From assembly GCA_949427775.1 (NCBI GenBank), contig CASQEL010000017.1:1-14609 (forward strand): a stretch of DNA of 14,609 nt. The letters run 5' to 3'. Position numbers and translations under genes: made by a program. Shown piece by piece: positions 13,725 to 14,609 of this stretch. The notes beneath the pieces were generated by a model. It was not told the origin of the DNA and did no database searches. It was given only the letters and a program-made list of their open reading frames with translations. The stretch's first letter is position 1; every line of letters begins with the position of its first letter. This DNA comes from an uncultured Desulfovibrionaceae bacterium (lineage in GTDB: Bacteria > Desulfobacterota > Desulfovibrionia > Desulfovibrionales > Desulfovibrionaceae).

Positions 13725-14609
13725 TTAGCAGCCGCCGGTCTCGGCCCGTATGGCGTTTATCGCCACCGCAAGCTCTTCTTCATTGCCGGAAGCCTCAGTG
13801 AGCTCGCATCCGGGGATGCCGCCCGACTCCGCCCTTTCCAAATCCGGCTTGCCGGAATCCGCCCCGGCGGCCTTTTCCTCCCGTTCCTTGCCAAGACCGG
13901 AATAGGCGCGCGTGTCCATGTTCGTCAGATCAAGAGAACGCTCGTCAGGCTCCTGAGGCATCGTATCGGACGTTTCGGAAACGCCCAGCAGGCTGTCCAT
14001 GCTCCCGCTCTGCCCGGAGAAAAGTGCCTCACTCTGAGGCAGATCCCCGTCCTTCGAGAATACAATAGTTCCGTTCTCCTGCGGCGTTCCCTCCAGCGTG
14101 GTTTCGAGAATGATCGAGCTGTCCTTGTATGTGTAGTGCCCATTCTCGTTCAGCGTCCATCCTTCGCCCAGCGTCAGCGTGTCGTCCTCGACCTTGATGC
14201 CGTAGTCCTCCAGTTCCTTCAAACTCGTCAGCGTGGTGACAGCATCGCCCTTGAGCAGCACTTCCACCTCGCTGACCATCGGTCCATCTTTCGGATTGGT
14301 GTTGTTCAGTAGAGCGTCCAGGTGAAGATTCTCATCTTTCCCGCTCAGCAGGAAGTCGATGCCGCTGCCGCCGTGCACAAGGTAATCCGAGCTGTCATAG
14401 ACAATGAGGTCGTCGCCGCCTCCGGCGAAGATCATGTCCGACCCGTCGCCGCCGTGGAGATAGTCGTCGCCGCCCCAGCCGAAGAGAATATCGTTGCCCT
14501 TGCCGCCGAACAGCGCGTCGTCGCCGTCCCAGTCTTTATGCTCCGTCTCAAGCTCGGCCAACGTGTCCGTGAACTGCGCAAGGGTGATGCCGGTTCCCCA
14601 ACCAGAGGC
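13725..14609 (-). CDS. RTX calcium-binding secreted protein, C-terminal part (partial)
   Basis: The reading frame is open to the right edge, so the start lies outside the window and 294 residues are visible. Near the N-terminal end of this part there is a block of RTX nonapeptides (GGKGNDILF, GWGGDDYLH, GGDGSDMIF, AGGGDDLIV), which bind calcium and fold on secretion through a type I system. A beta-like region follows (SGIDFLLSGKDENLHLDALLNN and VEVLLKGDAVTTLTSLKELEDYG), then a ~140-residue acidic, Ser/Glu-rich tail ending in GGC. The overall pattern resembles the ends of large T1SS-exported adhesins. A TTG at 14561 is not needed as a start, because the frame continues. A 13-bp hairpin follows the stop. 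Confidence 0.85.
   Translation of the reverse strand, partial: ASGWGTGITLAQFTDTLAELETEHKDWDGDDALFGGKGNDILFGWGGDDYLHGGDGSDMIFAGGGDDLIVYDSSDYLVHGGSGIDFLLSGKDENLHLDALLNNTNPKDGPMVSEVEVLLKGDAVTTLTSLKELEDYGIKVEDDTLTLGEGWTLNENGHYTYKDSSIILETTLEGTPQENGTIVFSKDGDLPQSEALFSGQSGSMDSLLGVSETSDTMPQEPDERSLDLTNMDTRAYSGLGKEREEKAAGADSGKPDLERAESGGIPGCELTEASGNEEELAVAINAIRAETGGC

Overview
The window looks like chromosomal DNA of a GC-rich anaerobic deltaproteobacterium, most likely Desulfovibrionaceae. This is inferred from gene content: a Nim-like flavoprotein, a glycyl-radical-enzyme activase, an RTX-type secreted protein, a PdxS/PdxT pathway, and a glycosyltransferase of the 'FPGQF' type. No rRNA, tRNA, CRISPR array or transposase was seen.

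Layout. Positions 1-200 are a run of seven closely packed hairpins. An MFS transporter (384-1586) and a Nim/PPOx-like flavoprotein (1601-2098) follow as a plus-strand pair, ending in a terminator-like hairpin. On the minus strand, a MocR-type (GntR plus aminotransferase-fold) regulator (4839-3490) is followed 14 nt later by a membrane-anchored metallophosphoesterase (3475-2291). Divergent from the regulator are pdxS and pdxT (5297-6783), the two subunits of the DXP-independent pyridoxal 5'-phosphate (PLP) synthase, closed by a strong hairpin. After a 577-nt gap come a DEAD-box RNA helicase (7361-8938), a translationally coupled 151-aa protein (8935-9390) and the bifunctional riboflavin kinase/FAD synthetase ribF (9545-10492). 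A minus-strand glycyl-radical activase (11517-10552), a small orphan protein (11905-12345), a minus-strand glycosyltransferase (13669-12512) and the C-terminal end of an RTX protein (minus, running off the right edge) complete the window.

The most notable structure is a family of ~110-nt noncoding elements with 15-nt terminal inverted repeats (GGGCAATCGCAYGAA type). One copy lies upstream of the MFS gene (214-324). A second, ~79% identical by hand alignment, lies upstream of the MocR gene (4897-5003, inverted). A third, diverged copy (~61% ungapped, same 111-nt length) points towards pdxS (5018-5128). Each is oriented the same way relative to its downstream gene. The two copies between the regulator and pdxS are separated and flanked by three copies of GCRGGCATTGTC. 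The regulator also appears to have lost the Schiff-base lysine of its aminotransferase-like domain (Glu295 in its place). Together these suggest either a mobile MITE-like family that landed in promoters, or a vitamin-B6 regulon whose three promoters share one control module.

All assignments come from reading the sequence. Alignments and percentages are hand counts, and no database search was run.
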